Source: Allokutzneria sp. A3M-2-11 16
Lineage (GTDB): Bacteria; Actinomycetota; Actinomycetes; Mycobacteriales; Pseudonocardiaceae
DNA length: 64,000 bases
Assembly (NCBI RefSeq): GCF_024213555.1
Contig: NZ_JANAVO010000001.1
Span: 1,550,001-1,614,000, forward strand
Direction: 5' to 3'
Below the pieces are notes generated by a model. It had not been told where the DNA came from. It made no database searches and was given only the letters and a program-made list of their open reading frames with translations. The translations under genes were made by a program, and so were the position numbers. This document shows, one piece after another, positions 18,243-26,427 of the stretch. The first letter of the stretch is position 1. Each line of letters starts with the position of its first letter.

Positions 18243-18271
18243 AGTGTGACGAAGTCCTTACAGCAGGTCAA
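18243..18271 (-). promoter_or_regulatory. predicted cebE promoter
   Basis: Reading leftward, TTGACC (plus-strand 18266-18271) and CACACT (18243-18248) are separated by exactly 17 bp. They lie between the two CebR-type operators, so the promoter is bracketed by repressor sites. Predicted by eye. Confidence 0.55.
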
Positions 18272-18296
18272 TAAATGTTTTCACGTCCGTTATCGA

Positions 18297-18312
18297 CTGG
18301 GAGCGCTCCCAG
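18297..18312. promoter_or_regulatory. CebR-type operator, distal
   Basis: Perfect 16-bp palindrome CTGGGAGCGCTCCCAG, two bases beyond the cebR stop and 79 bp centre to centre from the proximal operator. The pair could allow looping by a dimer-of-dimers across the cebE promoter. Confidence 0.88.
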
Positions 18313-18314
18313 GC

Positions 18315-19358
18315 TCAGGAGGACTGGCGCACGACCACGCTCGTCGGCAGCGTCACGGCCTGCTCAGCGGGGTTCCCGGCGATCGCGTCGAGCAGCATCC
18401 CGACCATGCGGCGGCCCTGCTCGTCGATGGGCTGGCGGACCGTGGTCAGCGGCGGATCGGCCAGTCGCGCCTGCTCGACATCGTCGAAGCCGACGACAGC
18501 CACATCCTCGGGAACGCGGCGACCGTTGGCGCGCAAGGCTTCCAGGGCTCCGACCGCCATCAGGTCCGAGGAGACGAACACCGCGTCCAGCTCCGGCTCC
18601 CAGGCGAGCAGCTGGCGCATGGCCTGCTCGCCGCTCTGCACGCCGAAGTCCCCGTGGGCGATCACCGGGCGGCAGTTCGGGTCGAGCGCGTCGCGGTAGC
18701 CGCTCTGCCGGTCGATGGAGACCGCCATGTCCTGCGGGCCCGAGATCATCGCGATGCGCTCGCGGCCGCGCTCCCGCAGGTGCTCGACGGCGAGCCGGGC
18801 TCCGCCGACGTTGTCGGCGTCCACCCACATCGTGTCCTTGGCGACGCGCAGCGGCCTGCCGCCGTAGACCACCGGCACGGTGAGGCCGCTGAGCATGCCC
18901 GCGCCGTGCGTCGAGGTCAGCAGCACCCCGTCGACGTGGCCCGCGCGGAGGAACCGGTCCAGCCGCGCCTGCTCGCGCTGCGACCGCGCCATGATCACCA
19001 TCAGCTGGACGTCGGTCCGGTCCAGCTCGTCGGCGACCGCGTGGATCAGGCCGGTCAGGTAGGGATCGGTGAAGACCGTGGTGTCCGGTTCCTGCACCAC
19101 CAGCGCGACCGCGCCCGTGCGGCGGGTCACCAGCGAGCGGGCCGCCTGGTTGGGCACGTAGCCGGTCTGCGCGATGGCCCGCTCGACCGCTTCCCGGATG
19201 TCCTGGCGCACGTGCGGCAGGTTGTTGATCACCCGGGAGACGGTCGACTTGGACACCCCCGCGACCGCCGCCACGGTCTCCAGCGTGGGGTTCTTCGCGG
19301 AAACCTCGGCCACGAACCTCTCCCGGACGTCGATCGGACTGTCGAAGCCAGTGTGCAC
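18315..19358 (-). CDS. cebR: LacI-family repressor CebR
   Basis: Repressor of cellobiose and cellulose use, about 347 residues from the GTG at 19358. The helix-turn-helix is PTLETVAAVAGVSKSTVSRVINNLPHV, the hinge LGYVPNQAARSLV-like (TGYVPNQAARSLVTRR), and the effector domain includes DPYLTGLIHAVADEL, RIAMISGPQDM, FVSSDLMAVGALEALRANG and VVGFDDVEQARLADPPLTT. The frame extends to 19421, but that part lies inside the hairpin at 19377-19412, so I reject it; another GTG at 19313 with GGGAGAGG before it would give 332 residues. Gene order and TGGGAGCGCTCCCA operators identify it. Induction by cellobiose is known for Streptomyces CebR. Confidence 0.9.
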   Translation of the reverse strand: MHTGFDSPIDVRERFVAEVSAKNPTLETVAAVAGVSKSTVSRVINNLPHVRQDIREAVERAIAQTGYVPNQAARSLVTRRTGAVALVVQEPDTTVFTDPYLTGLIHAVADELDRTDVQLMVIMARSQREQARLDRFLRAGHVDGVLLTSTHGAGMLSGLTVPVVYGGRPLRVAKDTMWVDADNVGGARLAVEHLRERGRERIAMISGPQDMAVSIDRQSGYRDALDPNCRPVIAHGDFGVQSGEQAMRQLLAWEPELDAVFVSSDLMAVGALEALRANGRRVPEDVAVVGFDDVEQARLADPPLTTVRQPIDEQGRRMVGMLLDAIAGNPAEQAVTLPTSVVVRQSS

Positions 19359-19376
19359 CTCCGGGGGTTGGGACGG

Positions 19377-19412
19377 CGAGACGCCGGAGCACGGGTGTGC
19401 TCCGGCGTCTCG
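19377..19412. terminator. 16-bp perfect hairpin upstream of cebR
   Basis: Arms 19377-19392 and 19397-19412 are perfectly complementary (CGAGACGCCGGAGCAC with its reverse complement) around the loop GGGT. It sits about 19 bp before the cebR start and is the last of four hairpins downstream of the sigma/membrane-protein module. It may end transcription from that module or structure the cebR leader. Confidence 0.7.
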
Positions 19413-19442
19413 TTCCGGCACGTGGTGGCCCGCGCCGCGCGA

Positions 19443-19462
19443 ATGCCGCGTTTGTTCCGTTG
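19443..19462. repeat. intergenic GCCGCRTTTGG-family motif
   Basis: ATGCCGCGTTTGTTCCGTTG, 7 bp before the 21-bp hairpin at 19470-19516. It matches the sequence at 35252-35271 at 18 of 20 positions, which also precedes a GAATGAGTCATT hairpin. Confidence 0.6.
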
Positions 19463-19469
19463 GGGTGTG

Positions 19470-19516
19470 CTGAATGAGTCATTGGGGGAGCTCAACTCCC
19501 CCAATGACTCATTCAG
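19470..19516. terminator. 21-bp perfect hairpin of the GAATGAGTCATT family
   Basis: Arms 19470-19490 and 19496-19516 pair perfectly over 21 bp; each begins or ends with CTGAATGAGTCATT or its complement, and the loop is CTCAA. It lies downstream of the leftward membrane-protein gene (stop at 19654). A strong stem without a clear T-tract. See the repeat family under findings. Confidence 0.8.
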
Positions 19517-19558
19517 GGTGATAACCGTCCCGAACGTGCTGGTCAGCGCGTTGGAGTG

Positions 19559-19577
19559 CCTGAATGACTCATTCAGG
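19559..19577. repeat. CCTGAATGACTCATTCAGG palindrome
   Basis: A 19-bp perfect odd palindrome with central C. Same family core as 19470-19516 and 35275-35327. It can form a 9-bp stem only with almost no loop, so it might act as a DNA site rather than an RNA hairpin. Confidence 0.7.
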
Positions 19578-19618
19578 GCACAACGGCCTGAGCTGGGGGT
19601 TCGGGGAGGGTGAGCGGG

Positions 19619-19635
19619 CCGAATGAGTCATTCGG
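19619..19635. repeat. CCGAATGAGTCATTCGG palindrome
   Basis: A 17-bp perfect odd palindrome 19 bp from the stop codon of the leftward gene ending at 19654. Third member of the GAATGAGTCATTC cluster in 170 bp. Confidence 0.7.
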
Positions 19636-19653
19636 GGGCTCAGCGCCGGTGGG

Positions 19654-20124
19654 TCAGCGCGTCGTGGCGGGCAGCGACGTCGTGGTGGGCGCGGGGCGCG
19701 TCGTGGTGGGGACCGGGCGCGACGTGGTCGGATCGGGCTTGCCGGGGCTGGTCGTGGTCTGGGTCGACGTGACCGGCGGGCGGGTCGTCGCGGGCGGCGT
19801 GGTCGGGATCGTGGGCCGGGAAGTCTCGGTCGGGCTGACCGTGATCGTCGACGGCACGGTGCTCGTCGTGGTGACGCCGCCCGCGGGCGGGACCTCGGCC
19901 GCACCGAACGGCGATGCCAGCGCGGCCCCGCCGATGCCGATGACGACGACGCCCGCCGCGATACCGCCGGCGGCCCACGCGCGGCCGCGAGCGACGCTGC
20001 GCTTGGCGGCAGCGAGAACGGACGTGGGGTGGAAGTTCATCGTGGGTTCCTCTCCGAGCGCGCGGCCCAGCATTGCCCGGGCCTCGGCGTACTCGTCCAT
20101 GTCGGTCAGCTCCTCGTGGCTCAC
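19654..20124 (-). CDS. membrane protein partnered with SigE-family sigma factor
   Basis: A 156-residue single-pass membrane protein. The N-terminal acidic cytoplasmic part (MSHEELTDMDEYAEARAMLGRALGEEP) precedes one membrane helix (AWAAGGIAAGVVVIGIGGAALA). The last 75 residues are an extracytoplasmic Thr/Pro/Ser tail rich in TTT and TTR repeats, wall-spanning in character. The GTG start overlaps the sigma-factor stop (GTGA). By position and topology it could be an anti-sigma or sensor subunit, but no zinc-binding HxxxCxxC motif is present. A second, unrelated-length pair of this design is at 32240-33636. Confidence 0.7.
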   Translation of the reverse strand: MSHEELTDMDEYAEARAMLGRALGEEPTMNFHPTSVLAAAKRSVARGRAWAAGGIAAGVVVIGIGGAALASPFGAAEVPPAGGVTTTSTVPSTITVSPTETSRPTIPTTPPATTRPPVTSTQTTTSPGKPDPTTSRPVPTTTRPAPTTTSLPATTR

Positions 20125-20633
20125 CGCTGTACCTCCAGAACCGAGTAGTCCCGCTGATCGGCAAGCACTCTGCGCAGTGCGGCCAGGCCCTTCGATGCCT
20201 GGCTCTTGACGGTTCCCTGGGCGCAGCCGAGAAGGCTGGCGACCTCCTCGACCGACAGGTCCTCCCAGAACCGCAGCACGACGACGGCCCGCTGCCTGGC
20301 GGGCAGCTGGGCGAGGGCCCTCCGCAGATCGAGGGCTTCCTCACTGCTCACCGCGGGTACGGCCACTTCCGGCAGTTCGTCGGACGCGCGCTCCCGCCGA
20401 CGCCAGAACCGTCGCGACTCGTCGATCGTGGTCCGGACAAGCACCTGGCGCGCGTAGGCATCGACAGATCCGTCTTTCTGGATCTTGTGCCACGACTTGA
20501 ACAGCTTGATCAGAGCTGCCTGCACCAGGTCCTCCGCGCGGTGCCAGTCACCGCACAGCAGGAACGCGGTTCGCCGCAGAGCGACACCACGGGCTTGGAC
20601 GAACTCGACGAACTCGGCGTCGCGATCGGTCAC
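20121..20633 (-). CDS. SigE-family ECF RNA polymerase sigma factor
   Basis: Sigma-70 region 2 and region 4 protein of 170 residues. Region 2 includes FLLCGDWHRAEDLVQAALIKLFKSWHKI, typical of the actinobacterial SigE (ECF50-like) group; region 4 includes LAQLPARQRAVVVLRFWEDLSVEEVASLLGCAQGTVKSQASKGLAALR. GTG start at 20633. Followed with a 4-nt overlap by its probable membrane partner. The sequence is very close in wording to the sigma factor at 33103-33636, so the two modules are paralogous. Confidence 0.93.
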   Translation of the reverse strand: MTDRDAEFVEFVQARGVALRRTAFLLCGDWHRAEDLVQAALIKLFKSWHKIQKDGSVDAYARQVLVRTTIDESRRFWRRRERASDELPEVAVPAVSSEEALDLRRALAQLPARQRAVVVLRFWEDLSVEEVASLLGCAQGTVKSQASKGLAALRRVLADQRDYSVLEVQR

Positions 20634-20647
20634 TGGGCCTCCAAACG

Positions 20648-20684
20648 GTCTCGCCCCTCGTTACGAGACGGGACGCGCGAGGGG
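20648..20684. terminator. weak candidate terminator after tctA
   Basis: GTCTCG (20648-20653) pairs with CGAGAC (20664-20669), and alternatively CCCCTCG (20654-20660) pairs with CGAGGGG (20678-20684). Two mutually exclusive short stems lie between the tctA stop and the sigma-factor start. No T-tract. Confidence 0.3.
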
Positions 20685-20710
20685 TTGCCCGGTTCGGAAA
20701 GTGATCGCGG

Positions 20711-22186
20711 TCACGAACGCAGCCTGCGGAGCAGCGGCCAGCACACGATCACCGCGATGATCCCGTAGACGATCACCGAGAACGTGGTGTTGACCAGGCC
20801 GGAGAGGTGGCCGTCGCTGATCTGCAGCGCCCGCCGCATCTGCTGCTCGGCGTTGGGGCCGAGGATCACCCCGAGCACGGCGGGCAGCACCGGCAGCCCG
20901 AACCGCCGCATCATGAACCCGAGCAGCCCGATGACGAGCAGGATCACCAGGTCCAGCACCTCGCCGCCGACCGCGTACGCGCCGACGCTGGCGAAGAACA
21001 GGATGCCCGCGTAGAGGTAGGGCCGGGGCAGCCGCAGCAGTTTCGCCCACACCGGCGCGAGCGGCAGGTTGAGCACGAGCAGCAGCACGGTACCGATGAA
21101 CATGCTCGCGATCAACGCCCACACCAGTGCCGATTCCCGTTGGAACAGCAGCGGTCCCGGCTGGATGCCGAACTGCTGGAAAGCGACGAGCATGACCGCG
21201 GCGACGGCCGTGGTCGGCAGGCCGAGGGTCAGCATCGAGACCATCGTGCCCGCGGCCGACGCGCTCGCGGTGGCCTCCGGACCGGCGACGCCCTCGATCG
21301 CGCCCTTGCCCCATTCGTCCTTGTGCTTGGACAGCCTGCGTTCGGTCACATAGGACAGGAACGTCGGGATTTCGGCTCCACCGGCGGGAATCGCGCCGAA
21401 CGGGAAGCCGATCAGCGGCCCGCGCAACCACGGCTTCCAGGACCGGCGAAGGTCCTCGCGGCCGAGCCAGGGGCGACCGACCGGGATCGGCTCGGCCAGC
21501 TTCCGCCGCAGGTGCGCGGCCACCCACAGGGACTCGCCGATCGCGAACAGGCCGACCGCGACCACGACGACGTCGATGCCGTCGGCGAGCTGGAGGGAAC
21601 CGAAGGTGAGCCGCTGCTGGCCGGTCATCTCGTCCAGCCCGACGAGCCCGATCGCCAGCCCGATCAGCAGCGATGCGAAGCCGCGGACCCGGGAACCGCC
21701 GAGCACCGAGGTCACCGCGATGAACGCCAGCAGCATGATCGCGAAGTAGTCCGGGGCGCCGATGTCCACCGCGACCGAGGCGACGAACGGGGCCAGCAGC
21801 ACGAGCAGGGTGGTGCCGATGATCCCGCCGACGAAGTGCCCGATGGCGGCGGTGGCCAGGGCCTGGGCGCCCCTTCCCTTGCGCGCCATGGGATTGCCCT
21901 CGATCGCGGTGACCACCGCCGCGGTCTCGCCCGGGGTGTTCAGCAGGATGGAGGTGGTGGAGCCGCCGAACATGCCGCCGTAGTAGATCCCGGCGAACAT
22001 GATGAACGAGCCGGTCGGGTCGAGGCCGTAGGTCACCGGCAGCAGCAGCGCCACCGCCATCGCGGGCCCGATCCCCGGCAGGACGCCGATCGCGGTGCCG
22101 AGCAGCACGCCGATCACCGCGTACAGCAGGTTGATCGGGGTCAGCGCGGTCCCGAAACCGTTGAGCAGCTGGGTCAGCGTGTCCAA
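20711..22186 (-). CDS. tctA: tripartite tricarboxylate transporter, large permease TctA
   Basis: Large membrane subunit (491 residues, about twelve hydrophobic segments) of a TctABC-type secondary carboxylate transporter. Family blocks include [58 protein letters not shown], where the conserved GPxxA and GGSTTSIL motifs lie, and [19 protein letters not shown]. The TTG at 22186, one base past the tctB stop, is the only start that keeps the conserved N-terminus. Tct systems import citrate or other di/tricarboxylates; the substrate here is unknown. Confidence 0.92.
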   Translation of the reverse strand: MDTLTQLLNGFGTALTPINLLYAVIGVLLGTAIGVLPGIGPAMAVALLLPVTYGLDPTGSFIMFAGIYYGGMFGGSTTSILLNTPGETAAVVTAIEGNPMARKGRGAQALATAAIGHFVGGIIGTTLLVLLAPFVASVAVDIGAPDYFAIMLLAFIAVTSVLGGSRVRGFASLLIGLAIGLVGLDEMTGQQRLTFGSLQLADGIDVVVVAVGLFAIGESLWVAAHLRRKLAEPIPVGRPWLGREDLRRSWKPWLRGPLIGFPFGAIPAGGAEIPTFLSYVTERRLSKHKDEWGKGAIEGVAGPEATASASAAGTMVSMLTLGLPTTAVAAVMLVAFQQFGIQPGPLLFQRESALVWALIASMFIGTVLLLVLNLPLAPVWAKLLRLPRPYLYAGILFFASVGAYAVGGEVLDLVILLVIGLLGFMMRRFGLPVLPAVLGVILGPNAEQQMRRALQISDGHLSGLVNTTFSVIVYGIIAVIVCWPLLRRLRS

Positions 22187-22187
22187 C

Positions 22188-22682
22188 TCAGAGCACCCCC
22201 ATCAGCGGGCCACCGGGCAGGTGCACTCCCAGCAGGTTGTTGAAGACCAGGTAGGTGGTGATCGAAAGCCCCGCTGCCACAAGGGGATCGCGCACGGGGT
22301 TGCGGCTGCCCAGCGCGTAGGCCGAGCCCCAGAACAGCACCATGCCGGACAGCGGGAACCCGACGAGGTTGATCAGCACGATGTTCGCCAGGAACGCCGC
22401 GGCGAGCAACAGGACCGTGCGCCAGTCGGCGGGCGCGTCCAGGTCGACGTCCTCACCCGCCTCGGCCTCGCCCCTGCCCCCGCGCAGCACGTCCAGCGCC
22501 AGCAACACCGACACCAGCACGAGCAGCCCGCCGACCAGGACGGGCACGGCCTTCGGCCCGACCGGACCGCGCTGGGTGAAGTCGGCCGGGATGCTGATCG
22601 CGTCGATCAGCACCAAACCGCCCAGCAGCAACAAGAACAGGCACACCCACAGCTCGGAGTGCTGACGCAGCTTCTCGGTCAC
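22188..22682 (-). CDS. tctB: tripartite tricarboxylate transporter, small permease TctB
   Basis: Small four-helix membrane subunit, 164 residues from the GTG at 22682, which overlaps the tctC stop (GTGA). Hydrophobic segments are [74 protein letters not shown] and the C-terminal [18 protein letters not shown]. Poorly conserved as usual for TctB; identified by length, topology and place between tctC and tctA. Confidence 0.88.
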   Translation of the reverse strand: MTEKLRQHSELWVCLFLLLLGGLVLIDAISIPADFTQRGPVGPKAVPVLVGGLLVLVSVLLALDVLRGGRGEAEAGEDVDLDAPADWRTVLLLAAAFLANIVLINLVGFPLSGMVLFWGSAYALGSRNPVRDPLVAAGLSITTYLVFNNLLGVHLPGGPLMGVL

Positions 22683-23665
22683 GCGAGTCCCAACTCCTTG
22701 AGCACGGTGGCGACGCGGGCGTTCTCGGCGGTCAGGAACTCGCCGAACTTCTCCGCGGGGGCGTAGGCGTCGGTCCAGCCGTTGCGGGCCACCGCGTCCC
22801 GCCACTGCCGGGTGTCGTGCAGCTGGCGGAACAACTCGACCAGCGCGACCCGCTCCTTCTCCGAAATCCCCGGCGGGGCAACGATTCCGCGCCAGTTGGT
22901 GAACTTCACGTCGATGCCCGCCTCGCTCAGCGTCGGCGCGTCCACCCCGGGAATCCGGTTCGGGCCGGTCACCGCGAGCACGCGCAGCGAGCCCGCCTTG
23001 ATCTGGTCGGCGTACTCACCAACCCCTGACACACCAAAGGAAATCTTGCGCCCGAGGACCGCGGCGAGCAGTTCTCCGCCACCGTCGAACTGCACGTAGG
23101 TCACGGTCCTCGGGGCAAGTCCGACCGCCTTCGCCATCAGCATGGGCGCGAGGTGGTCGGGGCCTCCTGGCGACGAGCCGCCGCCGACGGGCACGGCACC
23201 GGGGTTGGCTTTCCAGTCCGCGATGAGCTGCCCGATGTTCTGGTACGGGGAATCCTTGCCCACCACCACGATGTCCGGCTCTTCGGTGAGCTTCGCGATG
23301 GGCGTGGTGTCCTGAAGGGACGATCGCGACCTGTTGGTGTAGACGCTGCCGACGACGCCGAGGCCCATCGACATCACCAGCTTGCCGTTGCCGCGCTCGT
23401 TGACGATCCGGCCGAGGCCCACGGTCCCGCCCGCCCCGGGAAGGTTGAAGACCTCAACATTGCGGATCAGCTCCGCGTCCTCCATCGCCTTCGCGGCCGT
23501 GCGCGCGGTGGTGTCGTAGCCGCCGCCGGGTGCGTTGGGCACGAGCACCCTGACCCCGCGCAGCTGCGCCCCGGCGTCGGTGTCCAGGCCGGAGGTGACC
23601 AGCGGCGGCACCAGCAGCGCGGCGGCCACCGCCCCCGCCGCGGCCAGCCAGTTGCGGACCCGCAC
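22679..23665 (-). CDS. tctC: tripartite tricarboxylate transporter receptor TctC
   Basis: Extracytoplasmic solute receptor (Bug/TctC family), 328 residues. The N-terminal hydrophobic segment NWLAAAGAVAAALLVPPLVTSG is an uncleaved anchor or signal peptide; there is no lipobox Cys. Family blocks are VLVPNAPGGGYDTTARTAAKAM, VFNLPGAGGTVGLGRIVN, VGGGSSPGGPDHLAPMLMAKAVG and TNWRGIVAPPGISEKER. GTG start at 23665. The CitA/CitB-type pair at 30003-32239 could be its regulator, though it lies 6 kb away. Confidence 0.92.
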   Translation of the reverse strand: MRVRNWLAAAGAVAAALLVPPLVTSGLDTDAGAQLRGVRVLVPNAPGGGYDTTARTAAKAMEDAELIRNVEVFNLPGAGGTVGLGRIVNERGNGKLVMSMGLGVVGSVYTNRSRSSLQDTTPIAKLTEEPDIVVVGKDSPYQNIGQLIADWKANPGAVPVGGGSSPGGPDHLAPMLMAKAVGLAPRTVTYVQFDGGGELLAAVLGRKISFGVSGVGEYADQIKAGSLRVLAVTGPNRIPGVDAPTLSEAGIDVKFTNWRGIVAPPGISEKERVALVELFRQLHDTRQWRDAVARNGWTDAYAPAEKFGEFLTAENARVATVLKELGLA

Positions 23666-23705
23666 AGTGATCCCCGCCTCTCCGTTGAGTCATGAGGGTC
23701 GAGTC

Positions 23706-23819
23706 ATGAGGTACGTCATCGTGCGGTTGTCCGCCCGAGCCGTCGCGCTTGCGTGCGCAGCGATCGTTATGGTCGTTGTGTTCACGGACCCGGACAGCTC
23801 ACCCCACCGCTTCGGGTGA
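23706..23819 (+). CDS. possible 37-residue membrane peptide
   Basis: A short frame from ATG 23706 encodes a basic N-terminus followed by a hydrophobic helix (AVALACAAIVMVVVF). GAGGGTCGAG lies just upstream; the bases GAGTCATGAGG occur twice in tandem (23687-23697 and 23701-23711). It ends where the next gene begins. Small and unsupported by homology, so only tentative. Confidence 0.25.
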   Translation: MRYVIVRLSARAVALACAAIVMVVVFTDPDSSPHRFG

Positions 23820-23871
23820 AAGGGCCGTCGCGAGGATTGACCGGGCAGCCCCGGCACACCACGTTGGCGCT

Positions 23872-24801
23872 GTGCCTCCCCCCGATGCGGACCTCGCCGA
23901 CATGGTGGTGCGGGAGTGCGGGCGGCGGTGGCCCCAGGGCGCGACGCAGCCGCCCGGCAGGTTGTTGCGGCCGATGCTGGTGCTGGAGTCGGCGATGGCC
24001 GTCGGTGGTGACCCGGTCCGCATCCTGCCCGCCGCGGTCGGCTTCGAGTGCTCGCACGTGGGCGGGCTGGTGCACGAGGAGATCATCCACCGCTCCGGCG
24101 GTCCGGCGGACGCGCTCGTCGCGGCGAACGCGCTGCTGTTCGAGTGGTTCCGCGCGCTCAGCGAGTGCGTCGACCGCGGGGTGCCACCGGAACGGGTCAC
24201 CGAGGCGATGCGCATCCAGGCCAGCACCGGGATCGACTCCTGCCGGGGCACCGAGCTGGAACTGGCCTCGACCCTCCACAGTGGACTGGACGGTTACCTC
24301 AGGATGGCCCGGCTGAAGACCTCGGCCCCGCTGGCGGCGGCCTGCCGGGTCGGCGCGGTGCTCAGCGGGGCGAGCCCGGCGCAGACCAACGCGCTGGCCG
24401 AGTTCGGCGACGCGCTCGGCCTCACCTGCCAGATCCGCGAGGACATCCGGACCTACGAGCGCAACGTCGAGGCGGTGACCCGGGACGGTCGCGGCGAAGT
24501 ACGGGTGCGCAGGCTCTCGCTGCCGGTGCTGCTCGCCCACGACGGCGCGAACCCCCGCGACCGCGCGCGGATCGAGCGGTTGCTCACCGCCCGGTCCACT
24601 CCGGACCGGTTACCCGAGCTGGTGGAGATCGTCCGCCGCACCGGCGCGTGCGGCACCGCGATGCGGATGGCGGAGCAGTACGCGGCGCACGCGCGGACGG
24701 TGCTCACCGCGCTGCCGCCGAGCGGCCACCGGGTCCGCCTCGCCGGGATGACCTCGACGATGAACCCGGTGATCCCGCTACGTCGCCAGGTGGACGGCTA
24801 G
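23872..24801 (+). CDS. isoprenyl-diphosphate-synthase-fold protein with degenerate Asp motifs
   Basis: About 309 residues of the polyprenyl synthetase fold. Recognisable blocks are PPGRLLRPMLVLESAMAVGG near residues 27-46 (the GGKxxRP element, Lys lost), ECSHVGGLVHEEIIH at 59-73, the Lys-Thr pair in RLKTSAPLAA at 149-150, and LGLTCQIREDIRTYE at 182-196. In active prenyl synthases the first Asp-rich motif is DDxxD; here it is EEIIH. The second, usually DDxxD, is EDIRT. Mg2+ binding should be altered, so a terpene-cyclase-like or non-catalytic role is possible. The start is uncertain: GTG 23872 chosen, ATG 23902 or TTG 23749 possible. It overlaps the convergent GGDEF gene by 24 nt. Confidence 0.75.
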   Translation: MPPPDADLADMVVRECGRRWPQGATQPPGRLLRPMLVLESAMAVGGDPVRILPAAVGFECSHVGGLVHEEIIHRSGGPADALVAANALLFEWFRALSECVDRGVPPERVTEAMRIQASTGIDSCRGTELELASTLHSGLDGYLRMARLKTSAPLAAACRVGAVLSGASPAQTNALAEFGDALGLTCQIREDIRTYERNVEAVTRDGRGEVRVRRLSLPVLLAHDGANPRDRARIERLLTARSTPDRLPELVEIVRRTGACGTAMRMAEQYAAHARTVLTALPPSGHRVRLAGMTSTMNPVIPLRRQVDG

Positions 24802-26292
24802 CGTGCCCTTCCCGCGGTTCTTCGCGAGGTACATGGCGCCGTCCGCGAGGCGGAGCAGCTGGTCCGCGGCGTCCTCGACGTCCCGCGCGTCGGCGGCGCT
24901 GGCCAGGCCGATGCTGGCGCGCACCGTGTGCTCGACCCCGTCGACGCTGTACGGCTTGGACAGCTCGGTCAGCAGCTTCTCGCCGATGTTGTTGCCGCGT
25001 TCCCCGGGTTCGACGAGCAGCACGCCGAACTCGTCCCCGCCGAGCCGCGCGACCATGTCCGGCGCGCGCACCACCGCGCGCAGCCGCGCCGCGATCCCGG
25101 CCAGCACCCGGTCCCCCGCGGCGTGGCCGTAGCGGTCGTTGATCGTCTTGAAGTCGTCGAGGTCGACGAAGAGCACCGCGGGTTCGGTGCCGGGGTGGGC
25201 CAGCAGCTGCTGGAGCTGTTCGCGGAACGCGATGCGGTTCGGCAGCCCGGTCAGCGCGTCGTGATACGCCTGGTAGCGCAGTCTTCGCTGGTGGTCCCAG
25301 AGCCTGCGGACCAGGCGCTCGTTGTCGACCATCGTGACGAACTGCCGGATCAGCACGATCGCGACGACGCCCAGTTCGATGTAGGTCTCCCCCGCGCTGA
25401 GCTTGCCGCCGACCGCCGTGGACAGGCCGATGAACATCAGCGTGGCGAGCACGGGCAAGTACGGCGCCACGAAGTGCATGTGGTCGGCCAGGCCCGCCTT
25501 GCGCCTGGGACCGCTGTCGCGGCTGCGCACCGGGACCCACGGGGTCAGCGCGTAGAACACGCCGGCGCAGACGAAGGTGATGTCGGCCATGAAGCGCGCG
25601 GTGTCGAACGGAACGCCCTTGGGGATGAGGTAGCCGACGCCCCAGGAGCCGCAGATCTGGGCGAAGAAACCCATACCCACCAACAACATCGCGATCTGGC
25701 GCTCCTCCTGCCGCTTGCGGGAGAGCGCCATCAGGATCACCAGCAGCACCAGGAACTCGATCGGCCTGCTCATCAGGACCAGCGGGTTCAGCACGCGCTG
25801 GTCGTCCAGCAGCACGGGGTGCACGGCGGTGACCCAGGTGAGCACGACGGCGGAACTGGTGACGATCAGCCCGTCCAGCCAGAACAGGAGGCGGTCACGC
25901 GAGCTGGAGCGGCGCGGCGTCGGACCGTTGCGGCGGGCCAGCACCACCACCGCGGCCAGGGTGAGCAGGGTGCTCACGGTGAAGATCGGCGGGGCGGAGT
26001 TGAGGGCGGCGCGGATGTCGCCCCCGGACACGTCGACCCAGAAGTAGAGGACGCAGAACACCAGCCGGAGCACCGCTGCCACGGCGAGGAGCACGCGCCA
26101 GCGGCGGTCGGTGCCGGGCGCCCGGCGGGCGGTGATCGTGAAGCCGATGACCGCGGCGAGGTTGGCCCCGACCTCCAGCAGCTTGTCGAACCGCCAGGCG
26201 AACGCGACCGGCAGGCCGGACAGCCGCACCGCGACCATCAGCGCGATCAGCGTCGCGAGCAACACGAGCGCGAAGGTCTTCAGGTTTTTCAC
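24778..26292 (-). CDS. membrane diguanylate cyclase, tandem copy 1
   Basis: Predicted cyclic-di-GMP synthase of 504 residues. The N-terminal half has about nine membrane helices starting at NLKTFALVLLATLIALMVAV. The GGDEF domain starts at HDALTGLPNRIAFREQLQQLL; the active-site GGDEF is at about residues 417-421. An RxxD inhibitory site (RAPD) sits five residues earlier, so product feedback is likely. GTG start at 26292 with GGAGGG upstream; the frame continues upstream to 26406 without a good SD. The next gene upstream is a close paralogue with the same architecture. Confidence 0.92.
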   Translation of the reverse strand: MKNLKTFALVLLATLIALMVAVRLSGLPVAFAWRFDKLLEVGANLAAVIGFTITARRAPGTDRRWRVLLAVAAVLRLVFCVLYFWVDVSGGDIRAALNSAPPIFTVSTLLTLAAVVVLARRNGPTPRRSSSRDRLLFWLDGLIVTSSAVVLTWVTAVHPVLLDDQRVLNPLVLMSRPIEFLVLLVILMALSRKRQEERQIAMLLVGMGFFAQICGSWGVGYLIPKGVPFDTARFMADITFVCAGVFYALTPWVPVRSRDSGPRRKAGLADHMHFVAPYLPVLATLMFIGLSTAVGGKLSAGETYIELGVVAIVLIRQFVTMVDNERLVRRLWDHQRRLRYQAYHDALTGLPNRIAFREQLQQLLAHPGTEPAVLFVDLDDFKTINDRYGHAAGDRVLAGIAARLRAVVRAPDMVARLGGDEFGVLLVEPGERGNNIGEKLLTELSKPYSVDGVEHTVRASIGLASAADARDVEDAADQLLRLADGAMYLAKNRGKGTLAVHLAT

Positions 26293-26427
26293 GAGCCCTC
26301 CGCGCGTCGGGTCGTGGGAAGAGTAGTAATCCGCTGCCGGTCGAACAATCAGCCGACCGACCGACACGTCAATCCCCTGTGACGAGTGCCTGACAGCCCA
26401 GGACACCGTATCCGGCCCGGCTTGGAT

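Noticed and set aside
19359-19421. N-terminal extension of CebR
   Set aside because: These codons lie in the 16-bp hairpin and encode no conserved residues; the helix-turn-helix begins well downstream of the GTG at 19358.
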